Source: JBKQHQ01 sp052148715 (GTDB lineage Bacteria; Pseudomonadota; Alphaproteobacteria; Rhizobiales; Xanthobacteraceae). Taken from it: 64,000 nucleotides of DNA. The stretch lies in assembly GCA_052148715.1 (NCBI GenBank), contig JBKQHQ010000259.1, forward strand, positions 62,001-126,000. The letters run 5' to 3'. A program made the translations under genes and the position numbers. The notes beneath the pieces were generated by a model, which was not told where the DNA came from, searched no databases, and saw only the letters and a list, made by a program, of their open reading frames with translations. Shown here one piece after another: positions 1 to 7,934 of this stretch. Numbering within the stretch: position 1 is the first letter of the stretch; the number at the start of each line of letters is the position of its first letter.

Positions 1-92
1 GCGGCGTTGCGTTGACTGAGGTGGAAGCCGCGCTTGGCGCGCGTACCGGCCAATCGGGGCTGCAGGAAAAGGCCGCCCGGACACAGGATTGA
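1..92 (+). CDS. hisE: HisE C-terminus (phosphoribosyl-ATP pyrophosphatase), 5' truncated by window
   Basis: Only the last 29 codons are in the window, read from base 3 to the TGA at 90-92. The tail, with LTEVEAALGARTGQSG followed by LQEKAAR, matches how alphaproteobacterial HisE proteins end. HisE hydrolyses phosphoribosyl-ATP to phosphoribosyl-AMP in histidine synthesis, in the cytoplasm. The stop overlaps a TTG start of the next gene (TTGA, 89-92), which implies translational coupling to coaA. The identification rests on this short tail plus the known hisE-coaA neighbourhood, so it is good but not certain. Confidence 0.7.
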   Translation, partial: GVALTEVEAALGARTGQSGLQEKAARTQD

Positions 93-1063
93 ACACAACG
101 GACGGCCCCATGGAGCAGCGCATCGACGACGGATTATCGCCCTATCGGGTGTTCACGCGTGCCGAATGGGCGGCTTTGCGCGAGGACACGCCGATGACGC
201 TCACCGCCGAGGAGGTGAAGCGGCTTCGCTCGGTGCATGACCGGCTCGATATTGCCGAGGTGGAAGAGATCTATCTGCCGCTGTCGCGCCTGCTCTCGCT
301 CTATGTGGCCACGACCCAGCGGCTCTTTCGCGCTCAGCAGCGCTTCCTCGGGACCGAGGACGCGAAGGTACCCTACATCATCGGCGTGGCCGGCTCGGTG
401 GCGGTAGGCAAATCCACCACCGCGCGCGTGCTGCAGGCCTTGCTCGCCCGCTGGGAGAATGTGCCGAGCGTCGATCTCGTCACCACGGACGGGTTCCTCC
501 TGCCCAATGCGGTGCTCGAGCGCGAGGACCTGATGGAGCGCAAAGGCTTTCCCGAGAGCTATGACCTGCCGGCGCTGCTGCGCTTCCTCACCGATGTAAA
601 GGCCGGACGGCATCCGGTGCGGGCGCCGGTCTACTCGCACCTCACCTATGACGTGACGGTCAACGAATGGATCGAGATCGACCGGCCGGACATCCTCATC
701 GTCGAAGGGCTGAACGTGCTGCAGACCGGGAGGATGCCGAAGGATGGCAAGGCCATTCCCTTCGTTTCCGACTTCTTCGATTTCTCGGTCTATCTCGACG
801 CCGCCGAGAATGTGCTGCTCACCTGGTATGTCAATCGGTTCCTGGCCCTGCGCGGCACGGCCTTCCGTGATCCGAAGTCCTATTTTCATCGTTATTCGCG
901 ATTATCGGACGCGGAGGCGATCGCGACCGCGACATCGATCTGGACGCGCATCAACTTGGTGAACTTGCACGAGAACATCCTGCCGACTCGTCCGCGCGCA
1001 GATCTCATTCTGAAGAAAGGCGAAAGCCACGAGGTCGAGGAGGTGGCGCTACGGCGGCTGTGA
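89..1063 (+). CDS. coaA: Type I pantothenate kinase (CoaA)
   Basis: Phosphorylates pantothenate with ATP, the first and usually rate-limiting step of coenzyme A synthesis; cytoplasmic. The 324-residue product has the P-loop GVAGSVAVGKST at residues 99-110, the VTTDGFL segment and the RKGFPESYD motif typical of bacterial type I enzymes, whose usual length is about 310-320. Two starts are possible. The TTG at 89 overlaps the hisE stop as TTGA, while the ATG at 110 gives a protein seven residues shorter; neither has a strong ribosome-binding site. The overlap favours 89. It is probably the last gene of the his operon, since a GC-rich hairpin follows. Confidence 0.95.
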   Translation: MNTTDGPMEQRIDDGLSPYRVFTRAEWAALREDTPMTLTAEEVKRLRSVHDRLDIAEVEEIYLPLSRLLSLYVATTQRLFRAQQRFLGTEDAKVPYIIGVAGSVAVGKSTTARVLQALLARWENVPSVDLVTTDGFLLPNAVLEREDLMERKGFPESYDLPALLRFLTDVKAGRHPVRAPVYSHLTYDVTVNEWIEIDRPDILIVEGLNVLQTGRMPKDGKAIPFVSDFFDFSVYLDAAENVLLTWYVNRFLALRGTAFRDPKSYFHRYSRLSDAEAIATATSIWTRINLVNLHENILPTRPRADLILKKGESHEVEEVALRRL

Positions 1064-1083
1064 CGATGTGATGTAAAGCCTTC

Positions 1084-1101
1084 CGCGCCGTCCGCGGCGC
1101 G
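1084..1101 (+). terminator. GC-rich hairpin after coaA
   Basis: A perfect 7-base stem (CGCGCCG / CGGCGCG) closes a TCCG loop 20 bases after the coaA stop. No T-run follows, so it may be a weak terminator or only a pause structure. Confidence 0.4.
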
Positions 1102-1193
1102 CTAAAATGGACGGCCCTGCCTCCACGTTGAGGCCTGAGGCGAGTAATAATAATCGGTTGTTGCGTTTCCGGCGGCGGACACAGGAGCTCGGC

Positions 1194-2510
1194 ATGGTGG
1201 AGCAAGACCCTAATCCTTCGGATACCGCAGCAGGTCCGACCGGTTCGCGCTGGCGCCCCAACCCGACCATCGATCTCAAGGCCGATGCGGTCCACACCGA
1301 GCCGGCGACCGAAGCCAGCGCCAGCGCGGCGCCGGACGCTTCGCCGGCTGTGGCGCAAGAAGCGCGGCAATCAACCGACGCCGGCGTGGCGTCCGCGCCG
1401 GAGGCGGTCGAGGCCGGGCTGTCCGCGGTCCCGCCGCCGCCGCGCGCCGCTGCGTCCGACTTTGCGAATGCTTCTCCACCGCAACTGCCGCCCCCACGGG
1501 GGGGCTCGGCCTGGTCGCATGTTGGGGCTGGTGCCATTGGCGCCCTCCTCGTTGGGGCTTGCTTGGTCGCCCTTTGGCTCACCGGTCTCGTAACGCCGCC
1601 GGATAACGGCTCGGACGCGAGCAAGGCGCAAATCGCCGAGGTCGCGGCGAGGTTGAACGAGGTGTCCGACCGCAGCCGCGACGCCGGCGCCAAGATGACC
1701 GCGCTGGCGAGCCGGATGGCGAAGCTCGAGCAGACGGCGGGCGCAGCGACCGCCCCCGCCGCGGGCGTCGATCCCAAACTTGTGGACCGGCTTGCGGCCA
1801 CCGAAAGGGCGGCCAAATTGCTTTCCGGCGAGGTCGCCGAACTGCGCCGGCGGGCCGACGAGAATGCGGCCGCGAGTGCCCAGAACACCGCCAACGGCAT
1901 CGAGCGCCCCGATTTGGACGACTTGACCAACCGGCTGGCCAAGCTCGAGACGGGCATGCAGGACGAGCTCGCAAAGCAGAATGCGGCCTTGGCCAACGCG
2001 CGCGCCATGCGTTACCTGGTTGCCGTAACCGCGTTGCGGGCTGCCGTCGACGAGGGCCTGCCGTTCCATAACGAGCTAAGGCTCGTGAAGTCGCTGGCGC
2101 CGGCCGGTGTCAGCCTCGCGCCGCTGGACGCATTCGCCGAGACCGGCGTTCCGCGCATGCAGGGGCTCGGCAAGGAGCTGACGGATCTCGCGCCCGCCAT
2201 GCTGCGCGCCGCGGGGGCTGCGCCGAAGGAGGGCTTCCTCGACCGGCTGCAGGCCAACGCGGAGCGGCTTGTCCGCATCCGGCGCCTCGAGGAGTCGCCC
2301 GGCGACGATCCGGTCGCCATCATCGGCCGAATCGAGATCAAGGCCGGCCGGCTCGACGTTGTCGACACGCTCGCAGAGTTCGCCAAGCTCCCGCCGGCGG
2401 TGCGCGCGCCGGCGGAAGGATGGATCAAGAAGACGCAGACGCGGCAGGAAGCGATCGATTTGAGCCGGCGCCTGCAGGCCGATGCGCTCAACGCCCTCGG
2501 CAAGGAGTAG
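1194..2510 (+). CDS. Mic60/mitofilin-like inner-membrane protein (COG4223 type)
   Basis: A 438-residue protein with a Pro/Ala-rich cytoplasmic N-terminus (1-105), one membrane segment around 110-133, an Ala-rich coiled coil (about 145-270) and a C-terminal mitofilin-like domain. This order, and the position directly before hemY, match the alphaproteobacterial homologues of mitochondrial Mic60, which shape inner-membrane folds and contact the outer membrane. The reading frame is open from 1107, but AGGAG at 1183-1187 lies six bases before the ATG at 1194, so that start is used. In many relatives hemC/hemD lie upstream; here coaA does. The function is inferred from family and context, not from a catalytic motif. 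Confidence 0.75.
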   Translation: MVEQDPNPSDTAAGPTGSRWRPNPTIDLKADAVHTEPATEASASAAPDASPAVAQEARQSTDAGVASAPEAVEAGLSAVPPPPRAAASDFANASPPQLPPPRGGSAWSHVGAGAIGALLVGACLVALWLTGLVTPPDNGSDASKAQIAEVAARLNEVSDRSRDAGAKMTALASRMAKLEQTAGAATAPAAGVDPKLVDRLAATERAAKLLSGEVAELRRRADENAAASAQNTANGIERPDLDDLTNRLAKLETGMQDELAKQNAALANARAMRYLVAVTALRAAVDEGLPFHNELRLVKSLAPAGVSLAPLDAFAETGVPRMQGLGKELTDLAPAMLRAAGAAPKEGFLDRLQANAERLVRIRRLEESPGDDPVAIIGRIEIKAGRLDVVDTLAEFAKLPPAVRAPAEGWIKKTQTRQEAIDLSRRLQADALNALGKE

Positions 2511-2718
2511 CCTGATTAGTCCAGGCGCCGGGTTGTTGCACATACGGCGTGGTCATCTTTCGTTCCCGAGCTGAGCCGGAATAACGAAGTCAGACGGCCC
2601 GTTGAGGTCGGCCTCGCGATCGTCAAAAACGAGATGAAGGCGGCCAAAAACTTTTCTTGTCGCGGCGCCGATCTGATTGTGAAACAAGCGTCGCAGTCAC
2701 CACCAGGACCCGCGGACG

Positions 2719-4344
2719 ATGCTCCGAATTATTTTCTTTCTCATTGTCATCGGAATGGTTGCGCTCGGTGCCGCCTGGTTTGCAGATCGGCCGGGCGAGG
2801 TGGCGCTCAACTGGCAAGGCTGGCAGATCGAGACGTCACTGACGGTCGTGCTGGCGGCCCTCCTTGCCGTCATTGGCTTGACCATGGTGGGGACCGCAGT
2901 CTGGCTCGCGCTCGGACGCATCCCCGCGCGCCGGCGAGAGCGGCGCAATCTGCGCAGCTATCAGGCGGTTTCGCGCGGGCTCGTGGCGATCGGGGCCGGC
3001 GACGCGAACGAGGCGCGCAAATTCGCCGATATCGCCAACAAGCTCGCGCCCGGCGATCCGCTCGTGTTGTTGCTCAGCGCGCAGACCGCGCAGATGAAGG
3101 GCGACCGCCATGCGGCCGAGGGAGCTTTTCGCCGGATGGCGGTGCAGGCGGACACAAAGCTTCTCGGTCTGCGCGGCCTGTTCGTCGAGGCGCAGCGCCG
3201 CGCCGACATGGTCGCCGCGCGCGGCTATGCCGAGGAGGCGGCGAAGACCGCGCCCGGTCTGAGCTGGGCCGGCCGCGCGGTGCTCGAGTTCCGTTGCGCC
3301 GCCGGCGACTGGGTCGGTGCGCTCTCAGCGCTCGAGCGCAATGCGCAGGCCGGCCTCGTCGACCGCGCGGCCTATCGGCGCCGGCGCGCGGTGCTGATGA
3401 CCGCCCAGGCGTTGGCGCTGGAGAAGACCGATCAGGAGCGCGCGAAGACGCTCGCCCTCGAGGCCGTCAAGCTCGAGCCGACCTTGGTGCCGGCGGCGGT
3501 GCTCGCCGGACGGCGGCTCGCCGAGTCCGGCGACCTGCGCGGCGCCTCGCGCATCATCGAGCGGGCCTGGAAGGCCAATCCGCATCCCGATCTCGCCGAC
3601 ACCTACGCCAATCTTCGCTTCGGCGATTCGGCGCGCGACCGCTTGGCGCGGGTCGAGACGCTGGCGCAGAAGGCTCCAGGCGACATCGAGAGCGCGCTCG
3701 CCGTGGCAAAAGCCGCGTTCGAGGCGCAGGAATTTGCCAAGGCGCGCGCGGCCTTGCGGCCGCTGCTGGCGCAGCCGACGCCGCGCGTCGCGCTGCTGAT
3801 GGCGCAGATCGAGCGGCGCGACGGCGACGAGGGCCGGGCGCGGGAATGGACCGCGCGCGCCGTGCACGCCGCCCGCGACCCGATGTGGACCGCCGACGGC
3901 TACGTCTCCGACCGCTGGCTGCCGGTGTCGCCGGTCACCGGCCGCCTCGACGCCTTCGAATGGAAGGTGCCGCTGGCGCAACTGTCGGGCGCGGGCGGGG
4001 TCATCATCGCCTCCGCGCCCGTCGAGCCGGAGGCGCGGACACCGGCGGCCCCCGCTGGCGCGGCCGCCGATCGGCAGGTCGCCTCACCCGGCAATGGAGG
4101 ATCGAGCCCCGTACCAGGCACGAGTGCGGTGCCGGCAACCGTGGCGCCAAGCGAAAAACCCTCACCACGCGCCGAGGATCTGCAGGCCATGCCGGCGCTG
4201 TTTCGCCAACGGCCCCGCGCAGCGGCGCCGCGGCTGGCCGAGCCGGTGATCCCGCTGGTCCAGCCCCCGGACGATCCCGGCGCCGAGGACGGCTCCGAGC
4301 CGGAACGCGACACCCGCTGGCAGGGGCGGGAGTTGTTTCGCTAG
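2719..4344 (+). CDS. hemY: HemY-type TPR membrane protein
   Basis: A 541-residue protein with two N-terminal membrane segments (about 3-20 and 41-65, the HemY_N region) followed by a long helical repeat domain of TPR type (about 80-420) and a low-complexity Pro/Ala tail. Proteins of this type sit in the inner membrane with the repeats in the periplasm and are linked to haem synthesis genes, though no enzymatic role is established. This is not the Bacillus HemY oxidase. The 208-base gap from the Mic60-like gene and the same strand fit a shared transcript. Part of its 3' end (about 3991-4180) reappears in diverged form at 6052-6220. Confidence 0.88.
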   Translation: MLRIIFFLIVIGMVALGAAWFADRPGEVALNWQGWQIETSLTVVLAALLAVIGLTMVGTAVWLALGRIPARRRERRNLRSYQAVSRGLVAIGAGDANEARKFADIANKLAPGDPLVLLLSAQTAQMKGDRHAAEGAFRRMAVQADTKLLGLRGLFVEAQRRADMVAARGYAEEAAKTAPGLSWAGRAVLEFRCAAGDWVGALSALERNAQAGLVDRAAYRRRRAVLMTAQALALEKTDQERAKTLALEAVKLEPTLVPAAVLAGRRLAESGDLRGASRIIERAWKANPHPDLADTYANLRFGDSARDRLARVETLAQKAPGDIESALAVAKAAFEAQEFAKARAALRPLLAQPTPRVALLMAQIERRDGDEGRAREWTARAVHAARDPMWTADGYVSDRWLPVSPVTGRLDAFEWKVPLAQLSGAGGVIIASAPVEPEARTPAAPAGAAADRQVASPGNGGSSPVPGTSAVPATVAPSEKPSPRAEDLQAMPALFRQRPRAAAPRLAEPVIPLVQPPDDPGAEDGSEPERDTRWQGRELFR

Positions 4345-4441
4345 GGGCGCGCGTGCGTGGAGCGGTGATTGAGCCAGCCGGTTAGGAGGCGCCATTGCTT
4401 GCCAACCCACCCGCCCCCCGATAACAGAGAGCCTTACCGGC

Positions 4442-4517
4442 GCCGCAATAGCTCAGCTGGTAGAGCACATCATTCGTAATGATGGGGTCGGGGGTTCGAA
4501 TCCCTCTTGCGGCACCA
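4442..4517 (+). tRNA. tRNA-Thr(CGT)
   Basis: A full cloverleaf is readable: acceptor GCCGCAA pairs with TTGCGGC, D-arm GCTC/GAGC, anticodon loop TTCGTAA with anticodon CGT, T-arm with TTCGAAT, and an encoded CCA. It reads ACG threonine codons. Accessory DNA begins just after its 3' end, and partial copies of that end lie downstream, so it probably served as an integration site. Confidence 0.97.
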
Positions 4518-4545
4518 GGTAAGTACTGGAAACGTCATAAGGAAT

Positions 4546-4816
4546 CTATGGAACGGAAAAATCAATCACAGCAAATGCGACGTTCTGTCGTTCTGTCGCC
4601 ACTCCGGAGCCTGTATTTAACGGCGGCCGGCTGCACTCCGGCCCGTCAGGTCCCATTTCCTGTACCTTCGACTGGTCTGGCCGTTTTTGCATCGTTGCTT
4701 TGCCAAGGACATATCCGGCAATTAACGCCAAAATGGTCGTTATGTCTTTCCCTGCCATAATACCTGAAATGCCCAAAACCAGCAGCGCGAAAATTATAAC
4801 GATGATCAACAAGGCG
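4546..4816 (-). pseudogene. C-terminal fragment of a small membrane protein cut by IS66
   Basis: The frame ending with TAG at 4548-4546 encodes two hydrophobic segments (IIVIIFALLVLGISGIMAG and TTILALIAGYVLG) and a polar tail. Upstream, near 4817, it runs antisense into IS66 coding sequence and has no start of its own. It is probably the 3' part of the gene whose first 31 codons lie at 5369-5462 on the other side of the IS66 fragment. No family was recognised. It ends 29 bases from the tRNA-Thr 3' end. The DNA here is visibly more A+T-rich than the flanking core genes. Confidence 0.5.
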
Positions 4817-5368
4817 CCGATCGCATTCGAAGCGGTCGAGCGCATCGATGCCTTGTTCGACATTGAGCGCGAGATCAACGGCTTGGCCCCGTCGCAGCGC
4901 CCCCAGGCGCGCGCCGAGCGCAGCCGGCCGCTCGTCATCGAGTTGGAGACCTGGATGCGCGAGCAGCGCGCCAAGCTCTCGCGCAGCAGCGAGACCGGCA
5001 AGGCGATCAACTACAGCCTCAATCTGTGGACCGCGCTTACGCGCTTCCTCGACGACGGCCGCCTGTGCATGTCAAACAACGCCGCCGAGCGCGCGGTGCG
5101 CTGCGTCGCCGTCGGCCGCAAGAACTGGACCTTCGCCGGCTCCGATGCGGGCGGCCGTCGCGCCGCTGCCATCTACACCCTGATCGAGACCGCCAAGCTC
5201 AACGACATCGACCCGCAAGCCTGGCTCGCCGACGTCCTCGCCCGCCTCCACGATCATCGGGCAAAACAGATCAGCGAGCTTCTGCCCTGGAATCGGCGCC
5301 CGCAGAAATTGGCGGCACAGGCCGCCTGAGGCCGTTCAGCAAGTCTGTGGCCTTCACCGGAAGCTTAC
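4817..5368 (+). mobile_element. 5'-truncated IS66-family element (TnpC C-terminus and right inverted repeat)
   Basis: From residue motif PIAFEAVERIDALFDIE to the stop at 5327-5329 the frame matches the C-terminal part of IS66 TnpC transposases, including LSNNAAER-like MSNNAAERAVR and the NDIDPQAWLADVLA block. The DNA after the stop ends with CTTCACCGGAAGCTTAC (to 5368), which looks like an IS66 terminal repeat beginning GTAAGC when read inward. tnpA, tnpB, the N-terminal two thirds of tnpC and the left repeat are missing, so it cannot move on its own. It splits a minus-strand gene (fragments at 4546-4816 and 5369-5462). Confidence 0.85.
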
Positions 5369-5462
5369 GATTAAGCGGTCCCTTTCGAGCTTCATCATCA
5401 AGTTTGCGCAGCAGAATGTTAAACCCCTGCTGCTTAGCGCCGGCGACGAGCGAATCCCTCAT
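5369..5462 (-). pseudogene. N-terminal fragment of the small membrane-protein gene, interrupted by IS66
   Basis: Starts with ATG at 5462-5460 and encodes MRDSLVAGAKQQGFNILLRK and 11 further codons before running into the IS66 right repeat at 5368. The ATG overlaps the TGA of the upstream small gene (5461-5459) as ATGA, which implies a translationally coupled two-gene operon before the insertion. The likely remainder of this gene is at 4546-4816. The family is unknown. Confidence 0.5.
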
Positions 5463-5692
5463 GTAAGCTGACGTTTGGAGTTTTCTTGGGAAAAAAACGC
5501 GATATAGATGCAGATCAAGCAGGCAACCAATCCCGTGATGAACAGCACAGTTTGTTGAATGGTTAGCGTTACAATAATTAGATCAATGCCTGCGGCAGTC
5601 TCTTCGGCCGCTATCACCGCGCTTGCCCCCACCCACCCAAGTTCTGTCGCCCCCAAAATAGGAATAAGCTGAGATTGACAGAAATCAACCAA
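5459..5692 (-). CDS. Small single-pass membrane protein, unknown function
   Basis: A 77-residue frame with a TTG start (5692-5690) and one hydrophobic helix near the C-terminus (QTVLFITGLVACLICIYIAF), then a short basic tail. It overlaps the next frame by ATGA, and that coupling is the best evidence that it is or was a real gene. No family or motif was recognised. Codon use and base composition are more A+T-rich than in the flanking core. Since its partner is broken, this gene may be decaying too. Confidence 0.4.
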   Translation of the reverse strand: MVDFCQSQLIPILGATELGWVGASAVIAAEETAAGIDLIIVTLTIQQTVLFITGLVACLICIYIAFFSQENSKRQLT

Positions 5693-5778
5693 CCATATTT
5701 ATGGTGCTAATCTAGGGCGAGCTACACTAAAGGATCGTACCCGGATTCGGCCGAAGTGCAAGGCCGCTATATTCGACT

Positions 5779-5811
5779 GGGGTCGGGGCTTGAATCCCTC
5801 TTGCAGCACTA
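5779..5811 (+). repeat. Degenerate direct repeat of the tRNA-Thr 3' end (attachment-site remnant)
   Basis: Matches the tRNA-Thr 3' end at 4484-4517 at 30 of 34 aligned positions, with three substitutions and one deleted base. It keeps the TGAATCCCTCTTGC core but cannot form a working T-arm or acceptor. Direct copies of a tRNA 3' end are what site-specific integration into tRNA genes leaves. The interval 4518-5811 is then the remnant of an integrated element. Confidence 0.65.
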
Positions 5812-6051
5812 CGAAGCGCTCGGGACTTCCGGGGGCGCCACCGCCTCGCTGGAAGCCTTGTAATTGCGGCAGCCCCGGACGCCGCCGATACTATCGAGGC
5901 AACCTGACATATCCGTACGCCGATCATCATGTTCTTGGTCACCGCAGCCAGCAGCCGTCGTTTTGCTCAACGGTCACCCTGCAATGATGTACGGCGCTCG
6001 CTCTCGTCATTTACAGTAATCTGGATAAGATTGCGAATTACATTTTGCAAG

Positions 6052-6220
6052 GGAAGCGGGATCATCATCGCTTCCGCGCGGGTCGAGCCGCAAGCCCGCG
6101 GGCCTTCGGCCCCGGCTGATGCGTCCGACCGGCAGGCTTCGCCCGACAATGGAGGCCCGAGCGCGACGCTCGCAACTGCGCTGCGATCGAAAAATCGTCG
6201 CCGCGCGCCGAGGATTTGGG
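6052..6220 (+). pseudogene. Diverged duplicate of the hemY 3' segment
   Basis: Translated in frame with 5929-6291, this segment reads GIIIASARVEPQAR...DRQASPDNGG, against GVIIASAPVEPEAR...DRQVASPGNGG in HemY (nucleotides about 3991-4180). Further matches include the AAAAATCG/CGCGCCGAGGAT stretch. It has no start, no membrane part and no repeat domain, so it is only a fragment. It lies after the tRNA 3'-end copy, whereas in the intact locus hemY lies before the tRNA. The surrounding stretch 5812-6439 shows no other gene. Confidence 0.6.
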
Positions 6221-6439
6221 GAGCATACGGGCGGGAAATAGATGAAAGCAAAGGGCCGATCGGAGGTTCGTCTGGACCCGGCGCCGATTAACATCTCATG
6301 TTGTATTTTAGCAACGGGCGGTCATTTTTCGGTTGGCGAGGAGCATTTCTGGGTTGCAGAAAAGGGTATAATGATATTCTCTCGTGCGGGATTTATGGAA
6401 CGCGTCAACCTAACATGGGCACGGTCGGGGGGATCTTCT

Positions 6440-7372
6440 ATGTCGAAAGTAGAGGAGCATGCCCTTCCTTTGGCATTAATTGTGATGACTACCCTTGGCG
6501 GGTGCGGTCTTTTCGTTCCGGAGAAGGATCTTTTTGCCGGGGAGAATCATGACCCTGGATTGCCCTCAGCCCAAGGAGTGCTTGAAAATACGATAGTCGG
6601 CCATATCCACTGCGAGCTACGCGATGGGCTCATGGAGGTTCTGGCGATCCGTACGACAAATGGCAGCCTTGATTGGCTTAATAAGTGGGGAGCGCAAGTA
6701 ACGCTCAAGATTCAGGTAGAAGAACAGAGCGCAGTGAATCCAGGTGTTTCTCTGCTGACCCCGCTTGAGAACTCGGTGAAAGCGTTTCCGGTGGGCGGAA
6801 GTGTCGTCAGCGGGCAAAACGTTTCCATTGGTTTGGGACTGTCAGGAACGGCCCACGCAACCCGTGTAGAAACAATATCGTTTACCCTCACGTTCAAAGA
6901 CCTTAAACTGGAAGCCCAGACGGACGCGGCCAAGGGCATACGATCATGCGATATCTATAAAAATGGAGTTATGTTACAAAGCGATTTAAAGATAAGGCAG
7001 TTCCTTTATGATAAAGCATTTATTGCAACAACTGGGGAAGCTACGAGCGTTAATCTACCGGGACTCAAGAAGACCAAGGTAGTGTCCCCATACACCACGT
7101 TCACCGAAGATATCACCTTCGTAGCTTCCTACGGAGGTAGCGTCACTCCGATGTGGAAATTCGCAACAATTGCAATTGATCCGAGTTCAAACATGGCTAG
7201 CGCCACGCGAACCCACACGAATGACGTGCTTATTACACTTGGCCCAGTAGCTAAACCGGCTGACCCCGCCCTAAAGACGGCGGCGCAGTTGTCGGATGAA
7301 GCAAAAAGTGTTCACGATGCTCAGCTTATTGGTACTTTTACCGGATCGTCGAACCAAAGCTCCATGCATTGA
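6440..7372 (+). CDS. Putative lipoprotein, unknown function
   Basis: A 310-residue protein with a short hydrophobic N-terminus ending in the lipobox LGGC (Cys-22), so it is probably lipidated and held in the inner or outer membrane. The mature part is beta-rich with no recognised domain. The frame is open upstream to 6242, but that extension runs through the hemY-like fragment; the ATG at 6440 follows GGGGGGAT and starts directly before the signal sequence. It is clearly more A+T-rich than the flanking core genes. It is the first gene of the accessory cassette with the PatA/PatG-type protease and cysteine-rich peptide, but a functional link is only suggested by position. Confidence 0.7.
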   Translation: MSKVEEHALPLALIVMTTLGGCGLFVPEKDLFAGENHDPGLPSAQGVLENTIVGHIHCELRDGLMEVLAIRTTNGSLDWLNKWGAQVTLKIQVEEQSAVNPGVSLLTPLENSVKAFPVGGSVVSGQNVSIGLGLSGTAHATRVETISFTLTFKDLKLEAQTDAAKGIRSCDIYKNGVMLQSDLKIRQFLYDKAFIATTGEATSVNLPGLKKTKVVSPYTTFTEDITFVASYGGSVTPMWKFATIAIDPSSNMASATRTHTNDVLITLGPVAKPADPALKTAAQLSDEAKSVHDAQLIGTFTGSSNQSSMH

Positions 7373-7409
7373 GCGTGGTCGGAGGCAATTCCAACCAAGG
7401 AAATACACC

Positions 7410-7484
7410 ATGGCATACTGCGTTTCGGGAGCCGGACCAAAAGGGGGTGCGTGCTCATCGTCGCGGAAGCTTGGTACGAATTGA
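7410..7484 (+). CDS. Possible 24-residue peptide
   Basis: The ATG at 7410 is preceded by AAGGAA eight bases upstream. The frame encodes MAYCVSGAGPKGGACSSSRK plus four residues, with two cysteines and many Gly/Ser. It lies 37 bases after the lipoprotein and ahead of a hairpin at 7577-7594. Size, composition and neighbourhood would fit a small secreted or processed peptide, but frames this short arise often by chance. Confidence 0.28.
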   Translation: MAYCVSGAGPKGGACSSSRKLGTN

Positions 7485-7576
7485 GACGACCTGGGGAAAC
7501 TCTAGGTCGGGGTGCCGCAAAAGGAATTCCAACGACCGACGGCAGGCGGAGCCTCGAGCTAGTTCGTACGCGGCTA

Positions 7577-7594
7577 GCGTCGCTTCGGCGACGC
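7577..7594 (+). terminator. UUCG-tetraloop hairpin after the lipoprotein
   Basis: A perfect 7-base stem GCGTCGC / GCGACGC closed on TTCG gives a C(UUCG)G tetraloop, an exceptionally stable RNA hairpin. There is no T-run, so termination is probable rather than certain. It would separate the lipoprotein transcript from the protease gene. Confidence 0.45.
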
Positions 7595-7934
7595 ATCTGT
7601 CGGCTGGTGAGCTGGTGAAAGGCATTAGAGCCAGCAAAGTTTGTGAATAATCGAATCGTGCAGCCCGAATCGTAGTGGGCCCGCGCCAAGTATCGGCATT
7701 TCGCACCCGCCCGCGCGTCGTGCGGAGCCCTGCAGTGCCGCCGAGCCAATGGCATGCTGGGCAAGGCGCGCCATTGGACGAACAATACCGCCATGCGTTT
7801 TTGCTTGATACGCGGGCCACTTGACTTTCTGTGCCACAATTAGAGATACTTTACAAAATAAACACACTCACTCGATCCACCTGAAGCAACGGTCGCGACG
7901 TATCACAAATCATTCCGCCAAGGCAGAATTTGAT
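7595..7934. other. 340-base gap before the subtilase, no gene seen
   Basis: Between the hairpin and the protease start no reading frame on either strand looks coding. The protease frame is open from a TTG at 7821, but the first 38 codons are not part of the subtilase fold and no good ribosome-binding site precedes it. The A+T-rich stretch around 7835-7870 (TTAGAGATACTTTACAAAAT) is a plausible promoter region. Confidence 0.4.

Noticed and set aside
2634..4385. 583-codon frame on the plus strand overlapping hemY in another phase
   Set aside because: Arg/Ala-rich translation typical of the wrong frame in G+C-rich coding DNA; hemY has clear membrane and repeat structure.
7485..7650. Continuation of the 7369-7650 frame as a protein after the lipoprotein
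   Set aside because: Runs through the UUCG hairpin, basic low-quality composition and no start signal.
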